From positions 1,612,001 to 1,676,000 of the forward strand of contig OZ005701.1 in NCBI GenBank assembly GCA_963930775.1: DNA of 64,000 nt, written 5' to 3'. The position numbers and the translations under genes were made by a program. This DNA is from Cliona cf. orientalis. Lineage: Eukaryota; Porifera; Demospongiae; Clionaida; Clionaidae. The notes beneath the pieces are model-generated. The model was given only the letters and a program-made list of their open reading frames with translations. It searched no databases and had not been told where the DNA came from. Below, piece by piece: positions 1 through 12,343 of the stretch (the first letter of the stretch is position 1; every line of letters begins with the position of its first letter).

Positions 1-748
1 TGGGGGAGGGAGAGGTGCCTACTACCATAATTCTATTTGATCTCATAATACTAAGGAGTATATCAATTGGTGTAGCACTAGTCTGTAAAAGTGCTGTTTT
101 GACGACTGGCCACTCAGTACAAAAGCAGGCAGCTGCATTTAATTTAATTCTTTTACGTGGCGGTATGGTACTGTATTGAAAGATTTGAAAGAGACTTTGT
201 CAGAAAGAGCACTTAAAGCTTCCAAAAACTTTCCCATGTTAATACTGATTTTTAGTAGTATAAAGCAGTTTGTTATGACAAATTATCACATTTATCTCGT
301 CTAAATTTTAGTGGGAAGTGTACACACATATAATATATTACACATGTACATGTACCGATGGGAATTAAGCTAAAATTTGCGTTTGATCTTCTTGCACTAC
401 GGCAGGTGTAATTATTGTACATGTATCTGATGACAAACGGTTCAAACTTTATGTGATAAATGTGGGTAAGCTTTAGAGTAGAGACTCTTTGAAGCCGTGA
501 ATTTAGGAGAAAGTGTACGTAACATCTTAGACTAGCAAAAACTTTCATCGTTTGATCTCTCAGTCTGTGACTGTTTTTCCGTTAATAGAATATCTCTGTT
601 TTTGATGGTGTAATAGTTAGTGATACCATAATAGAGCACGTCCGTTTTATCCAGCCCCAAGCTGTGGACTGCGGGATGATAATATTTGTAGGTGTGGACC
701 ACTTCAAATCATAGCTTTTTATCTTCAAAGCATCGCTGTCCCACTTAC

Positions 749-1085
749 ATGGTTTGATTGGGGGAGCTTCCTCACATTCATTGGATTATGCATCGTCCAA
801 ACAGTCCACCTGCGTCTGTCCAGTGCATTGTCTGTATATCCCCCTTCTTTGTCAAACGCTGAAAACCCACATACTTTTGACTGGGTATGGCAGTTAAGCT
901 GTATTATGCATGTAGCTGCATAGTAGTAATTATCAGCGCTTGCATCCTTGAGTGTGAGTGTGTGGCAGTTTTGAACTGGAGCTGAGGGGATTTTTTTGTT
1001 AGTTGAACTGAGGAAGTAGCTACACCTTGCAAGTGACACCTGTATGGTGAAGGACCCCTTTGTGCTCCTACTATGTCTAGTCACC
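749..1085 (-). CDS. Candidate antisense exon, unknown product
   Basis: The minus strand is open for about 112 codons between an acceptor-like site (GATACACAG at its 5' edge) and an exact GTAAGT donor (complement of 743-748). The frame stays open a little past the donor and then stops. The translation is cysteine-containing, with Cys near CHTLTLKDASADNYYY and AATCIIQLNC, loosely like an extracellular beta-sandwich module, but no family is recognised. It has no in-frame ATG near the start, so it could only be an internal exon. It lies opposite to SND1 inside a probable intron. Chance occurrence cannot be excluded, because long open stretches without function do occur in 64 kb. Confidence 0.2.
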
Positions 1086-4000
1086 CTGTGTATCCCTTCC
1101 TCTCTCTCCCCCCTCCTCTTCTATGGTATTACTCACCTTCTCTTTCCTCTTACTCCATTCATGACCTTGTTCCCTCTTCTGGTTTCCACTCTTTTGAGTC
1201 CATCCATTTAATCTTTTGTCCTCCTCTGCCATGACAGCTCCTTTCTGATAGCTCTTCCTGTGCTATAGTAGGTGTAACTCTATGACTGTCCCCAGCTTGT
1301 ATGGTATATGGTAGATCGTGTTTCATGTAGGTATATCTCTGCCTCTGTCAGACTTTCTTTCCTGTGGTGAGAGTGTATTCAGGTGGATGTAATAAAGGAG
1401 TTTATGAATAAAGAGAGGTTATACATACCTAGCTACCTGGCTGCACCTTATATTATTGGGAAGACGAGCCATAATCAGATGGTTGATGATAGTTATATTA
1501 TAATATTATACGTAGTTATCAAAAATTATTCCATTTTATGATAAGCAGGCACCAACTGGCTAGCCTTGTCCACATATAAACATTAATCCTAGCATTTCAG
1601 CGATTGAGTTCTTGGTTGGGAATCTGTTACATTCATTGTAGCTCTAGATTGTGATACACCAATCAGGGACATTATAATATTATTATTCAATAATGAATTA
1701 ATCCTAGCATGCATGTCAGATTAGACCAGATCATAATTTAATTATTAATAGTGACACTCAGATCAGATGCTATAATTACATACACAATTATGTAATTGAA
1801 ATTTGATTATAATTTCCTTTATTCAATGTTTTGTGCAAGTTGACGGAAGTTGACGGCGGCCAAAGGTCACTCCATCCCCTCAGGCTAACCGCTCTCCCAG
1901 CACACACCCACAAATATTTTGGAGGGTAATTTTAAGTTACCATGGCCACCCACCCACCTACCTGGCTTACCCTAGCTAGCTGCTGTACATGTGTAAGCTA
2001 TTAGCTGGGCAGGAAATCAGCACACGTTTCTACAAGTAATTTGATCAACATTTATATTTGGATTTTAAATGGTCGTGAGTTATTGATATGCCACCTGCAT
2101 GCCCCTAGCTTGCAAGCACTAATTTCTAGAAGAATTACGTAAGCAAGCTTTTCGCAAGTAATTGCAGGTTAAGTATGTTATATATGCTTTTTGTAGATGT
2201 CTATATATTACATAGATCTCTAGGTAGCTACCCCTCTAGGCAAACAATTTTATTACAGAAAACTCAAACAAGACGCCACACACCTCAATTTTATTCAAAG
2301 ATTGCTGAATTCCTGAAAACACTCAGGTACCAAGGATGGATCCCCAGGTCCTTTGTATAATTATGCTACTGTACACCCCTTGAAAACTATTTCCAATTGT
2401 TATTATTTGAGTGTCATCAGATGCAAATTAATGCTATATCATCAGTAAATAAATACACATGCATACAGTGTAAGATCCCTAGATACGAAATCTTCTGCAT
2501 ATAACATACATACATAAGATTTTAGATAGGGATGTTGTAATGCTACGTATACTGACATACATTTTCAAGCATCAAATTGCATAATTTTAGGAGATGTCCC
2601 GGGGGGTGGGGTGTCTTAATTGTACACTATGCTTATTATATATGCACACATGGTCACATGACATGTACACACTTGTATATTGGTGTGTATTCCCTTGCTC
2701 TTTCATACATCAATACACTCGTCCTTGCACATGCATGTTATTACACGCTCCTGCGTGTATAGCCCATTTCTGAATCAATGTGTGTTTCCAAGCAAAAACG
2801 TGCTTGCAAGGACACTTTGGTTAGAAGGGAGATTCCTTGGGGTCAACTACGTACATGCACATGCATGCACATGTACATGTACATTAATTGACGGACATGT
2901 ACACACAAATGTAAAAGACCCCTATCCTGTCTCTCAATTTTTCAACAATGATTCAGAAACGGTACATACGGGGGGATATCTGACATACATGTACGTAGTA
3001 ATCTTTGGACATGCATGTGACTGTGGAAGTGTGCCAGCACATATGCATGCATGCCCCCTCCATGATGACATACATACATAATTGCAACATATTTTTGTTG
3101 GGAAACATCAAGGAGGGAGGGATGACTGTTGCATAATCACAATACGAGTGTGTGCGTGTGTACATGACCCAAATTTCGATGTTTCCCAGGGAAGATAATC
3201 TGCACTCAGTGGAACGCGCATATGTATCTAGGGCGGGCCTTTTAAGGCATAATAATATTACACACACACAATCTTTATGTTAAAGTACTGCTATAATTAA
3301 GACGTAGTCTTTTTTTTCTTTGATGTTTCCAAGCAAAAATGGCTGTACGGAATGGCACGCATGTATCCAGGGAGGACCCTTGGGAGTGCACATGCTCTCG
3401 TCCCACAATATAGTCCTTTGAAACTAAATTATGATGTAGGAGAATCCTGTGAAATTACAGTAAGTCTATTCAATAATGCGATGAAAGGGCCGGAAAAAAT
3501 TCTTTTCAGAATGAGTCGTGGTCGCCGTAGCAACAATCCTGAATCAAGGGCATCTCGAAGAGAGCATTGCTAAGCATTTGTTTCTTTCTGCCCCCTCTCT
3601 TTCTTTGGCTGAATCAGATGTGGTTAGCCGTTTGTTCTGATTGGGTTATACTAATAATGTATTGTGGTCCGCTGCATATGGGGCACATTCCAAGCGCATT
3701 GTGTAATATTTAGGTGCTAAGCATCGCTACTTGATTGCTGCTACCAAATTAGGTTCCTGTGTTAACCCATGTTGACATCACATGAAATGGTTCTAATTTG
3801 CCGTCAAAGATCTTCTTAATGTTATTTCATTAGCTGCGTGCATGGATGCATGCCTACTGACTGAGAGCAGGGGTGGACGTATCCATGACTGATATTAAGA
3901 GAAACCTTGAGAAATATCTAACTTGGGATCGCCTGGTATCTCCCACTCCCTCCCTCTCTCTCTCTCTCTCTCTCTGTCGAGTTCTAAATTTAGATCATTA

Positions 4001-4260
4001 TACAAATAGCACTATCGTGCTGAGTGGAATTCTTGTGAATATAGCAGTAAGCACTTCAATCACATGATTGAAGATTAAAATTTTCAGTAGTTATGAGCGT
4101 GCATGCATGTATGCACCCTAGCTTAATAAATTTTAATATCACAACTGTTTACAAGAAATGCTACTCTCACCTTGGATATGCGTAACAAATTAATAGTATT
4201 ATTATATTACGTGATAAAGTATGAGAAGATTATGATCACTTTGTGACTGCATTAATCAGC

Positions 4261-4652
4261 TACCGTAGAAACTGGTTGTTAAGCGCTGCTCGCTGTTAAG
4301 CGCATACTTTTTATTAAGCACATAGTTTTGTGCGAGCTTTACCGCTCTTTGTTAGGCGCATACGCCCAGCAAGCCACCTGAACGACGAGCGATCGGTTTC
4401 ACGAGCCAAGAAAGAAGGCTAGAAGTGGGCTGGAGAAGAAAACGTCGAGAATTACGCTCTCTGTTCGCTCCTTGGCCATCGCTGTAGGCCTTTCTACCCT
4501 CGATACGTTCTTTACGCACGCCCCACCTACCGTGTTTTAGCACTTTTAATTAAGCGCATGCTTCCTGTTAAGCGCATACTTTTTATTAAGCGCATATTTT
4601 CTTGCTGCCGCGTGTTATAAGCGCATGCGCTTAACAACCAGTTTCTACGGTA
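4261..4652. mobile_element. MITE-like element, TA-flanked, 24-bp perfect TIRs
   Basis: A 24-bp perfect terminal inverted repeat begins CCGTAGAAACTGG (4263-4286) and is mirrored at 4627-4650. Both ends are bordered by TA (4261-4262 and 4651-4652), as expected for a Tc1/mariner-type target duplication. The interior carries two direct copies of TGTTAAGCGCATACTTTTTA (from 4294 and 4566) and further TTAAGCGC motifs. There is no transposase: the internal open frame (minus, 4352-4543) resembles nothing I know. Non-autonomous by size (392 bp including TA). Confidence 0.85.
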
Positions 4653-4856
4653 ATTTAATTACCTGGAGCCATTAAGTAATTACAAAGACACCCGCATCAT
4701 TTTTGGCGACATAATAACAATGTGATTAAGCTGTGACATCATGATGCTCGCTTGGAATGGACACTGTAGTAACCGCAATCCCAATTCATCCAATCGAATT
4801 TCACAAACCGCATACATGTGTAAATAAACATTGGCAACACCTATTCAATAGTTACC

Positions 4857-4870
4857 GTTGCTACGGTTAC
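4857..4870 (-). promoter_or_regulatory. RFX X-box-like site
   Basis: Read on the minus strand this is GTAACCGTAGCAAC, which fits the RFX consensus GTNRCC, 0-3 nt, RGYAAC without mismatch. It lies in a probable intron about 570 bp before the first visible SND1 exon. About one such match is expected by chance in a window of this size, so function is only possible. Confidence 0.25.
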
Positions 4871-5441
4871 TGCACGCAGCTGAAAAGCATCTGCTGACCG
4901 CTACTGGCATTCAAAAGTGCCTGTTTCTATGCACGTATTGGCAGTAATTAAGTTATTTTAGAGTAGTGGTGGCTTTGTATGTTGCCCACTTTTTCCTGCT
5001 GGAGTAGCTGCAAAAATTAACTCTTTGCTACTCTTGTACATACATGTACTGATGCTAAACGTGTGCTATCATGCTATCCTGATCAGCAATTATGAATTTA
5101 TTAGTAATAATTAGCCAGTGGTGAGAGCTCGTCGAGTGTGCATGATTGCTTGCGATATATATTATGGAAATTGGATTTTATCAATGATTTCAGTTCAGTG
5201 TATTTTCTCTTGTATAGCCAAACCTTTTCAATTTTGTGTCGACTGACTGGTACAGCCCTGTTGAGCTAGCTTGCATAGAGTCGTACTATAACAGTTCTAG
5301 TGTAACTTCTTGAAAGTTGTGGGTTCTAGATACCTGAGCTAGTATTTTTAGATGCATATGTGCGAATAATAATTATAATTGTATTTTGCTATTAATTTTG
5401 TTGATCTTTGCTTTAAAATTTCTCGGCCTGCCCCCACACAG

Positions 5442-5595
5442 CACCCCCGCCCAAGCCAAGGAGTACTTCCTTGCCTGTATTATTCCACCTGACGATGAAG
5501 ACTGGGCCAAAGACGCAGTGGGGTTCTTCTGCAAGCAAGTGAACGAAAAAACTGTTCAGCTCAACGTCGAGTACAAGATCCCTGGGCAACAGCAG
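5442..5595 (+). CDS. SND1: SND1 (Tudor-SN) exon: after the Tudor core, start of the C-terminal SN-like part
   Basis: SND1 (Tudor staphylococcal nuclease, p100) is a conserved RNA-binding protein with four SN-like domains followed by a Tudor domain inserted in a fifth, partial SN-like domain. It acts in RISC-associated RNA decay, splicing and stress granules. This exon encodes 51 full codons starting TPAQAKEYFLACIIPPDDED, which parallels the segment beginning LPAQATEY in vertebrate SND1, and includes QLNVEYKIPGQQQ, parallel to the LLNVEH region. The acceptor is CCCACACAG at 5441; base 5442 completes a split codon. The donor is CAG/GTAATC at 5596, phase 0. A long CT tract starts three bases after the donor. 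Joined with the three exons downstream, the window gives the last 124 residues of the protein. Identification rests on the four exons together, in the right order, strand and phase. Confidence 0.93.
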
Positions 5596-5600
5596 GTAAT

Positions 5601-5796
<196 letters not shown>

Positions 5797-5968
5797 CATC
5801 TAATATTTAATTATGGTTCCATTGTATGCTAACATAGTTATGAAGTTGGAGAGACAATCACTTTACAGTAATATTCCCAAACTCTCACATTATTTGATCC
5901 GGTATTAATGCCAAACAGTGCGGTGACAAACGTTCGATTCCAGGAATCATGCATGCACGTACCGGTAC

Positions 5969-6298
5969 TTGCTGTTTACGGTATGACTGTCCGTTCTTCC
6001 TCCACCACTCTTCCCTTCTCCCACTATCCCACAGACGATCAAATTATTATTTTATTACTGAGCTGTATGGTGGTGGTAGTGTAGAGACAGAAAGGCTCGA
6101 AGTGAGCGTGTGTTTGCAGTGTGCAAGTATTGTTATCAAGTTGTACCTTGCTGTTTACGGTATGACTGTCGATCTTCCTCCATCGCCCTTCCCTTCTCCC
6201 GCTATCCCATTGTATTAATTTATTACTGAGCTGTATGGTAGTAGTGCAGAGACAGAGAGGCTCGGAAGTGAGCGTGTGTTTGCAGTGTGCAAGTACTG
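5969..6298. repeat. Two-copy tandem duplication, about 179-bp period
   Basis: Copies start at about 5969 and 6148 with CTTGCTGTTTACGGTATGAC. Both contain CTTCCCTTCTCCC, TATTACTGAGCTGTATGGT, AGAGACAGA and AGTGAGCGTGTGTTTGCAGT in the same order. Substitutions and small indels separate them. Confidence 0.85.
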
Positions 6299-6301
6299 TA
6301 T

Positions 6302-6664
6302 GCCACAATTTGATTGTGACAGTCGCCATGACAATTAAAAACTGCCTCGTCTGAAGTCCCCTGGTGACAATATATATTGCATGTCTATACCCTCCCCTCT
6401 CTCTCTTCCTCTAGCCATCCTTCTACTTTTCCCACACAATTGCATTTACCCTCCTTAATGTATTGCCATACTGTCCACAATTTGATAGCTAGTGACAGTC
6501 TAGTCACCATGACAATTAAAACAGCCTTAATTTGCCTGAAATCCCCTGTTGATAATAGTTATATATCTCCTAGCTGTCCCCTCCCTCCCTCTTACCTTCT
6601 TCCTCTAGCCATCCTTCTACTTATTTTCCCACACAATCGTGTTACCCTCCTAATGTGTTTGCAC
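6302..6664. repeat. Two-copy tandem duplication, about 174-bp period
   Basis: Copies start near 6302 and 6474 with CCACAATTTGAT, then share CACCATGACAATTAAAA or a close variant, CCCCTG.TGA.AATA, CTTCCTCTAGCCATCCTTCT and TTTTCCCACACAAT. The array directly follows the 5969-6298 duplication, so the whole 5969-6664 block grew by duplication. Confidence 0.8.
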
Positions 6665-7721
6665 ACCATCCATTAATGGTAGGCAATTAGCGGGATCAAG
6701 TGGCCGCTGATCTTCTCATTTAGCGCTTCAAAACTTTGATTATGGTGCTAAATTCGATTTGAGATTATCAGGCTTTTGTGTGCACACATGGCGGCCAATA
6801 ATTGCTCGGATTCTCTCACCTGTTCAGATTATTTGTTATTGAGCAGTGAGTGTTAGCAAGTACGTACGTACGTACATAGAGTCTATTGTTGGATGAAATA
6901 ATGATCCCTTTTGTGAACCTTCCAAGGTGGTGAAATTAGCTGAAGTATGTTCATTTGAGCTGCGTATGGTCATATATGATTTAACTGGAATGTAAGCTAT
7001 AGATGATCTAATTTGAGTATCATTAATAATCTCGATACATTTATGCCTTTTGGGTTATACTTTTGTTTTGTTGGCGCGTTATTACCTTATGGAGATAGGT
7101 TTATTTGTGACTTGGATTTTGTAGCATTTCGTTTGCAAACTTCTCGTAGTAAATAACAAAATGTAGGTATAGTAAGTTGTGCGTGGGCGCTCGACAGCCA
7201 TGTATGTACATGCATGTTCGCACTGCCGGACATCATGTGCTTGCATTGGTACCCAATACTCGTGGCATAGTACGTTATATTATGTACATAAATATCTACT
7301 AACTTAGTGTGTATTGTAGCAGTACAATAAGTGCTTGTTGCTATTATTCGCTTGGCCTGGGTTGGATTGGATTTGGTGGAAGAAAACATACGTATGACGG
7401 TCACCAGACCATATTGTGTAATATACCTGCTAATAAAGGCACGTTTTCAGAATCCCTAGCTAGGTGGGACTTGTGTGTTTTTCAGTTCTTTGGGAGGGGA
7501 GGGAGGGGTGGAATGAATTATGGCGGATGTTATTGTCGTGGTGTACCACGTACCACGTATCACGAGTTTGCTGTACGTGTACGTGCATCTTGCTTGTCCT
7601 GATGTGATCGAGAGAGAGAAGACAGATGTGATTATAATCAGCAGTGACTAATTATATAATTACAATCCAAGTCAGCTGACCAGTTCTGACCCCAGAAACC
7701 TTATATGATATAACCAACGTT

Positions 7722-7910
7722 CGTACATAAGCTTATATTTGCAATCCTAGGAGCTCACTGTTACAGTAGGGCGGATATACTTGCTTATTGTCACACCATA
7801 ACAGTTTGCATGTACAAACGTACATACATAAGCTTATGATATTTTGCAATCCTAAAAGTGCACTATATGTATGGCGGATACACATTATAATTATCAGACC
7901 ATAACCGTGT
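7722..7910. repeat. Two-copy tandem duplication, about 97-bp period
   Basis: Both copies contain CGTACATA-AAGCTTAT, TTTGCAATCCTA, a GCGGATA motif and CA(C/G)ACCATAAC in order (from 7722 and 7819). Diverged and not coding. Confidence 0.7.
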
Positions 7911-8366
7911 ACGTATATGACTGTATGTACGTATGTACAAAGCTGGTCTAGTGTGATAACAATAGAAGATGAGTGTGTGTGTGTGTGTGTGTATGACAGT
8001 CACCAGACTTTCCAAACAGGTGATAAACCTTGGATGGTTGGAAACCTTATCGTTTTTCGATTACATCACATGCGGATGTTATTAATATCACGTATCGCGT
8101 ATCGCACACAAACACACACACACACATATGGCATTGTACAGCATGCTGCAAGGTGAATACTTGTAGCTTGCTTTAATTTCCTGGAACAATTGCTGGAGAA
8201 GACTTACATAGTAATTATGATTACTCCCCAAATCTGCTGATGTACCTCAGAAGCCTTATGCGTGTACCTACCTACATTGTCATGTGTGCATGTATACCTT
8301 CAATCAAGGAAGCATGAACTGTGCGGATGTTATTGTTGTAAATTATTTACCATAGATTTCCAAATT

Positions 8367-8505
8367 AAGTCCTGTAGTGACGCTCTGAGCGGAGCATCCA
8401 ATTAAGATGTTTAATACATAAGTGATACAAAAGACTCTATTATTAAGTGAAGTCCTGTAGCGACGCTCTTCAATGAGTGGAACATCCAATAGAGGTGTTT
8501 AAGTG
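8367..8505. repeat. Two-copy duplication, 83-bp offset
   Basis: AAGTCCTGTAG(T/C)GACGCTCT starts at 8367 and 8450. Each copy continues to a GGA(G/A)CATCCAAT motif and GTGTTTAA-like sequence. An imperfect inverted repeat (CCCATCCCTATTCC with its partner near 8600-8625) follows at 8552-8625. Confidence 0.65.
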
Positions 8506-10556
8506 ATACCCAGCTGTAGACATATTTATAGGGATAGCTATAAATTTGTGCCCATCCCTATTCCCATCGTTTCAATGTTGCACATAGAATAACATTGAAA
8601 AGGCAGGAACAGGGATATCGATGGGTATGAGCTCGAGTCTAAGGTACAGATTTCTTGGCAGGTACGTATATGTAGCCTGGAACCAGGAAAGTGCCTAATG
8701 AGACGCGATCTAGTTGCAGTGGCTTGTGGTTAACAGTGGGTTCATATTAGATCAAAGTTCTATCAAATATGGCAATGATAATTATGTATTATGATCCTGT
8801 AGCTGGACATGCAAACAAGATCAGGATACTTAGTGTAATATATTGGTGTATTTTGTGGGATTTCATTGTTGAATCATCTAGACTGCATATATGCAGCTAT
8901 AGGTGATCTTCCATAGAAGTCCCAATCCATAGCATAAAAAGTTGCATTTGTGATAGTGTTGACTGTTTAGACTGTGGAATTGACTACTGTGATTCATGCA
9001 TGTCGCCATATTATATTGCCTAGCAATGCTGGAAAAACATTGGTAATAGTGAAGCACAATAATATAGTGTATACAACACACACAGTGCTTTGCCAGATGT
9101 TCCTTTCCTCCTTTGGAAATGGGTTCTCCCGGATTCTGTGATTATCTTCTTACCCAGGTGTCATGATCACTTGTATACCATCACAGTTGTCGTGTTGAAT
9201 CGGTCAAGTGCAGGCATCCTGAAGAAAATTGCTTGATTCCATCTGTTGCCATAGCATTCTTACATCATAATATCAATACATATTGATGAGTCATAATGTG
9301 TTGAGACTTAGAATTTCTATCGGAACTTTATTAGGCCATTTTCAGCAGTAGTATTGTCACAATGAAGCTCTGTGAAAGCCCAATTTTGTCACTGCAATTT
9401 CCAAGGATCTAGACACATCTACGTATGTAAGACTTGGTTATCATGAGATAAGACGCACCTTAGACTGACTGACTGTATATGCCATGAGATTGTGTTGGGT
9501 GGATAAGCTACAGTCATCTTTCTCTCCTGTAACTTCCTTTCTCTCCTCTGTAACTTCCTCTTTCCCAAAGTATCAATATTTGCAGAAATGTTTGTATTGG
9601 CTCTGTCATACAGAGCTTCGGAGCAGCTAGCTAATGCCTACCTTGCATTGCAGTTGTGGGATATCCAATGGTATCACACCATGTTGCAACCAGGAAAGTA
9701 ACTATGTATGTGTGTGTAAGTATGTACATGTGTAGTGCTACTGTACCGCCTTTTGTTTATATGTCTACGGTCGTACTGACGCCCATTGCTAGCTTTCACC
9801 ATGCTGACGTGGCTGATGGTGTGTGTTGTCTTGGCTAGTCTGGGAGCTGGGATGTTTCCTGAGAGAGCTGCGGTCCCACCCATCTCCCTCCCTCCCTCCC
9901 TCCCTCCGTCCCTCCCTCCCTCCCTCCTATAGCTAGCTACAGTAGTCTTTCTTCCGTTTGTTCAATTCTTGGTGTGTTTTTATTACATTGTTTGGTGCAA
10001 TCACAGGCGAAAAATAAGGTCACTTGTTTCCATTCTTTAGTGGTTGTATTTTGCACACATGCGCGTACCTGAGACATAATTCAGCATACCTGCACGTACC
10101 CCGCTAGCTACACACTTAATATACATATTATCTGGCCAAATTTATATCATTATAGCTGCACACTTAGTACATAATTATAATATACGTACGTATACACCTG
10201 GCCCTCTATCTGTGTAGCAATGAGGCAAAAAAAAAATAATAATAACAGCTATTGCATAATCATTGACTATATCATTGTCGTAGTTGAGACTGAGGCTGGT
10301 GCATTTCTTAGCTCGTTAGTCAACCATGGAGGGGTTCGTTCTCATGCAACACAGAGCGAGTGTGAGAAGGGGATTCCAAGTGTTTGGCCCGTCTAGGAAT
10401 TCGATCGATGTACGTACGTACGTACATTTTGGTGTATTGTGTTACATGTGTAAAACTTGCGGGTGAGTGCGTGTGCCTGTGCTTGCACTTCACTGCCAAC
10501 GCCTACACTACACTAGCTGGCACTGTTGGTGTTAAGTTGGCCATATCATATTAACG

Positions 10557-10570
10557 GTTGCTTAGGTAAC
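10557..10570 (-). promoter_or_regulatory. RFX X-box-like site
   Basis: On the minus strand this reads GTTACCTAAGCAAC, a perfect fit to GTNRCC N2 RGYAAC. It lies deep in the 20-kb SND1 intron. No nearby gene start is evident. Confidence 0.25.
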
Positions 10571-12038
10571 GTGTCCTACCTACCTACCCACGCAAGTGTG
10601 GTACCGACAGAATCTTAGTTAATTGACGATCCGTCATAATTCCAAAATTGCTGGCGCCTGCCATAGAAGCTTAACATTCCTTGCACTTGTACACAATTAT
10701 AGTACTTACTTTCCTGAAGATAACAGCTAGTACGTGGTTTCAAATTCGCTGGCTGCAGCTATCAACCAATTATATACGTATGCAGCTTGCTTGATCGTGC
10801 ATCCAGTCCATTCACTTGGTCATTTATTGAAGCTTGATGCTTGTAGAGGGCCGTACATATATATATTTGTACTTGCATGAAGTTTTTTGAAATTTCCAAT
10901 TCTATTAACTGATTTCTTGTTTGATCCCTGGACGGTACGTGCATGCTTGTGTATATTGCATAAAAATATAAGTAGTTAATGTAGACTCCACCCAGGCCAG
11001 ACGATTTGCAAGAATTGGCGTGTACGTGTGTATTTGGTCACGTACGTATGCACGAGTGGGTTGCTATATACATACGTATAATCAAGTAAATGTACCTACA
11101 TGAGTTGTCATGACTACACTAATTATATCATCCTCAGTCCCATTCCAAGCTCTTCAATATTTCTGTAAGCAAATTTATTTTGAATGTGTTTGAAATCTGG
11201 AAATAATCAAATGGACATGATCAATGCAAGGCCCCAATATAGTATAAATTAATATAGCTGATTGCTCATGTTGAGCTGTTAGTAAATAAAATTATTTAAA
11301 AAGAGCACTCCATGGCATATCCGTGGAGCCAACTGCAGCCCGAGGTAAAGTCCTTAAGGGTTTGGGCGTGTGCGCAGCAAGCCCTACGTGTTGTGTCTCA
11401 GCAAGGGATTCTTCTGATTAGCTAATGGTAAACTGAATGTTATCACAACAGCACACGCAATGTAACGTACATGGTGTTTTGCACTATTAATAGTAAGCTG
11501 CCATGAGAGCGCCTCTTAACGTTGCTCATGTGGCTGTATACATGTACATATATTATACGAGTACACATACGTAATACATACTTTGATAAGTGCATGCATG
11601 TACGTAGCTGTTATCGGAAGTTATGGTAATAAATTGTAGTACTTTCGTTAATTTGTTTTATTGTTTTTATAGCATCGCATGACACTGTGTTATGGACATT
11701 TATTCATTAAATTTTAATTGGAATTTGCTAAATTAATATAAATTGCCAATCAAGCCTAAAAACGCTATTAATTTATTGATTCAATTGGAACTTGCAGATA
11801 GACTCTCTATTGCGTCAGGGCACCTGCTCGTTTAACTGGTTTTTCTTGTCTTGCTGGTCAGTGGATCTCCACTTTTATGGTTGTATTAATTCCTCTATTT
11901 ACATTTGTTCTATTTTTGGGTGTTTGATCATTATCTCATCTCTAAAAATAGAAGCTGATCATGGTTGTCCTTTTTTGTGGTGAAATCTGACATTCAACAA
12001 ACCCTCCACTTAAATTAATTGCTCAAGAGGAAACTTAC

Positions 12039-12343
12039 CCCCTATCTGGGAGGTATCCTACGAACGCAAAGAATGGTCTTTTTTGTTTACCCTCCTTAAT
12101 GTGGCTCGTAAAAACAAGTGATGTCATCGTTTTGATCTCTGGCCGTCGAGGTTTTCTCTGTTTTGGTACAAAGGGAATTCCAGAGCGGATGAAAAGTGGG
12201 AAAAATAACACACCATAATAGAAACGAAATTTTACACCATCGCTCTTACGTACGTAGCTACTGTATGTGGTGTTGAGTGGCATCACTTTTGTGGCTGCTT
12301 CCTTTATGTGCATTTCTTCTGATTCGTTGGTAATCAATGTTTG
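12039..12343 (-). CDS. Candidate antisense exon, unknown product
   Basis: The minus strand is open over this interval and ends at an exact GG/GTAAGT donor (complement of 12033-12038). A possible acceptor (TATGATCAG) lies at its 5' edge; alternatively translation could begin at the in-frame ATG of MHIKEAATKVMPLN. The product would be basic and aromatic-rich (for example FRFYYGVLFFPLF, then KQRKPRRPEIKT). It has no recognisable domain. It would be a gene nested antisense in the large SND1 intron. The donor is the strongest evidence; the coding call itself is weak. Confidence 0.22.

Larger units (their letters stand above)
1..5441 (+). other. Upstream sequence, probably an SND1 intron (3' part)
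   Basis: No SND1 exon was found here. The SND1 exon at 5442 begins directly after an intron acceptor (CCCACACAG) inside a codon, so this stretch is best read as the 3' end of an intron whose preceding Tudor-domain exon lies outside the window. I looked for the expected DYGN-type Tudor motif on the plus strand and did not see it. Contents: AT-rich unique sequence, a short CT tract near 3950-3975, diverged direct repeats around 3179-3245 and 3324-3385, a MITE-like element (4261-4652), an X-box-like site (4857-4870) and one candidate minus-strand exon (749-1085). Confidence 0.55.

Noticed and set aside
3352..3573. Plus-strand open frame of 73 codons.
   Set aside because: No recognised domain, overlaps a diverged local repeat near its start, and does not match the SND1 Tudor region expected upstream.
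5920..5945. GTTCGATTCC, resembling a tRNA B-box.
   Set aside because: No A-box or cloverleaf upstream at the right distance. No tRNA gene could be folded anywhere in the window by eye.
7974..8156. Open frame over GTGTGT and CACACA repeats.
   Set aside because: Driven by the dinucleotide repeats; no protein-like sequence.
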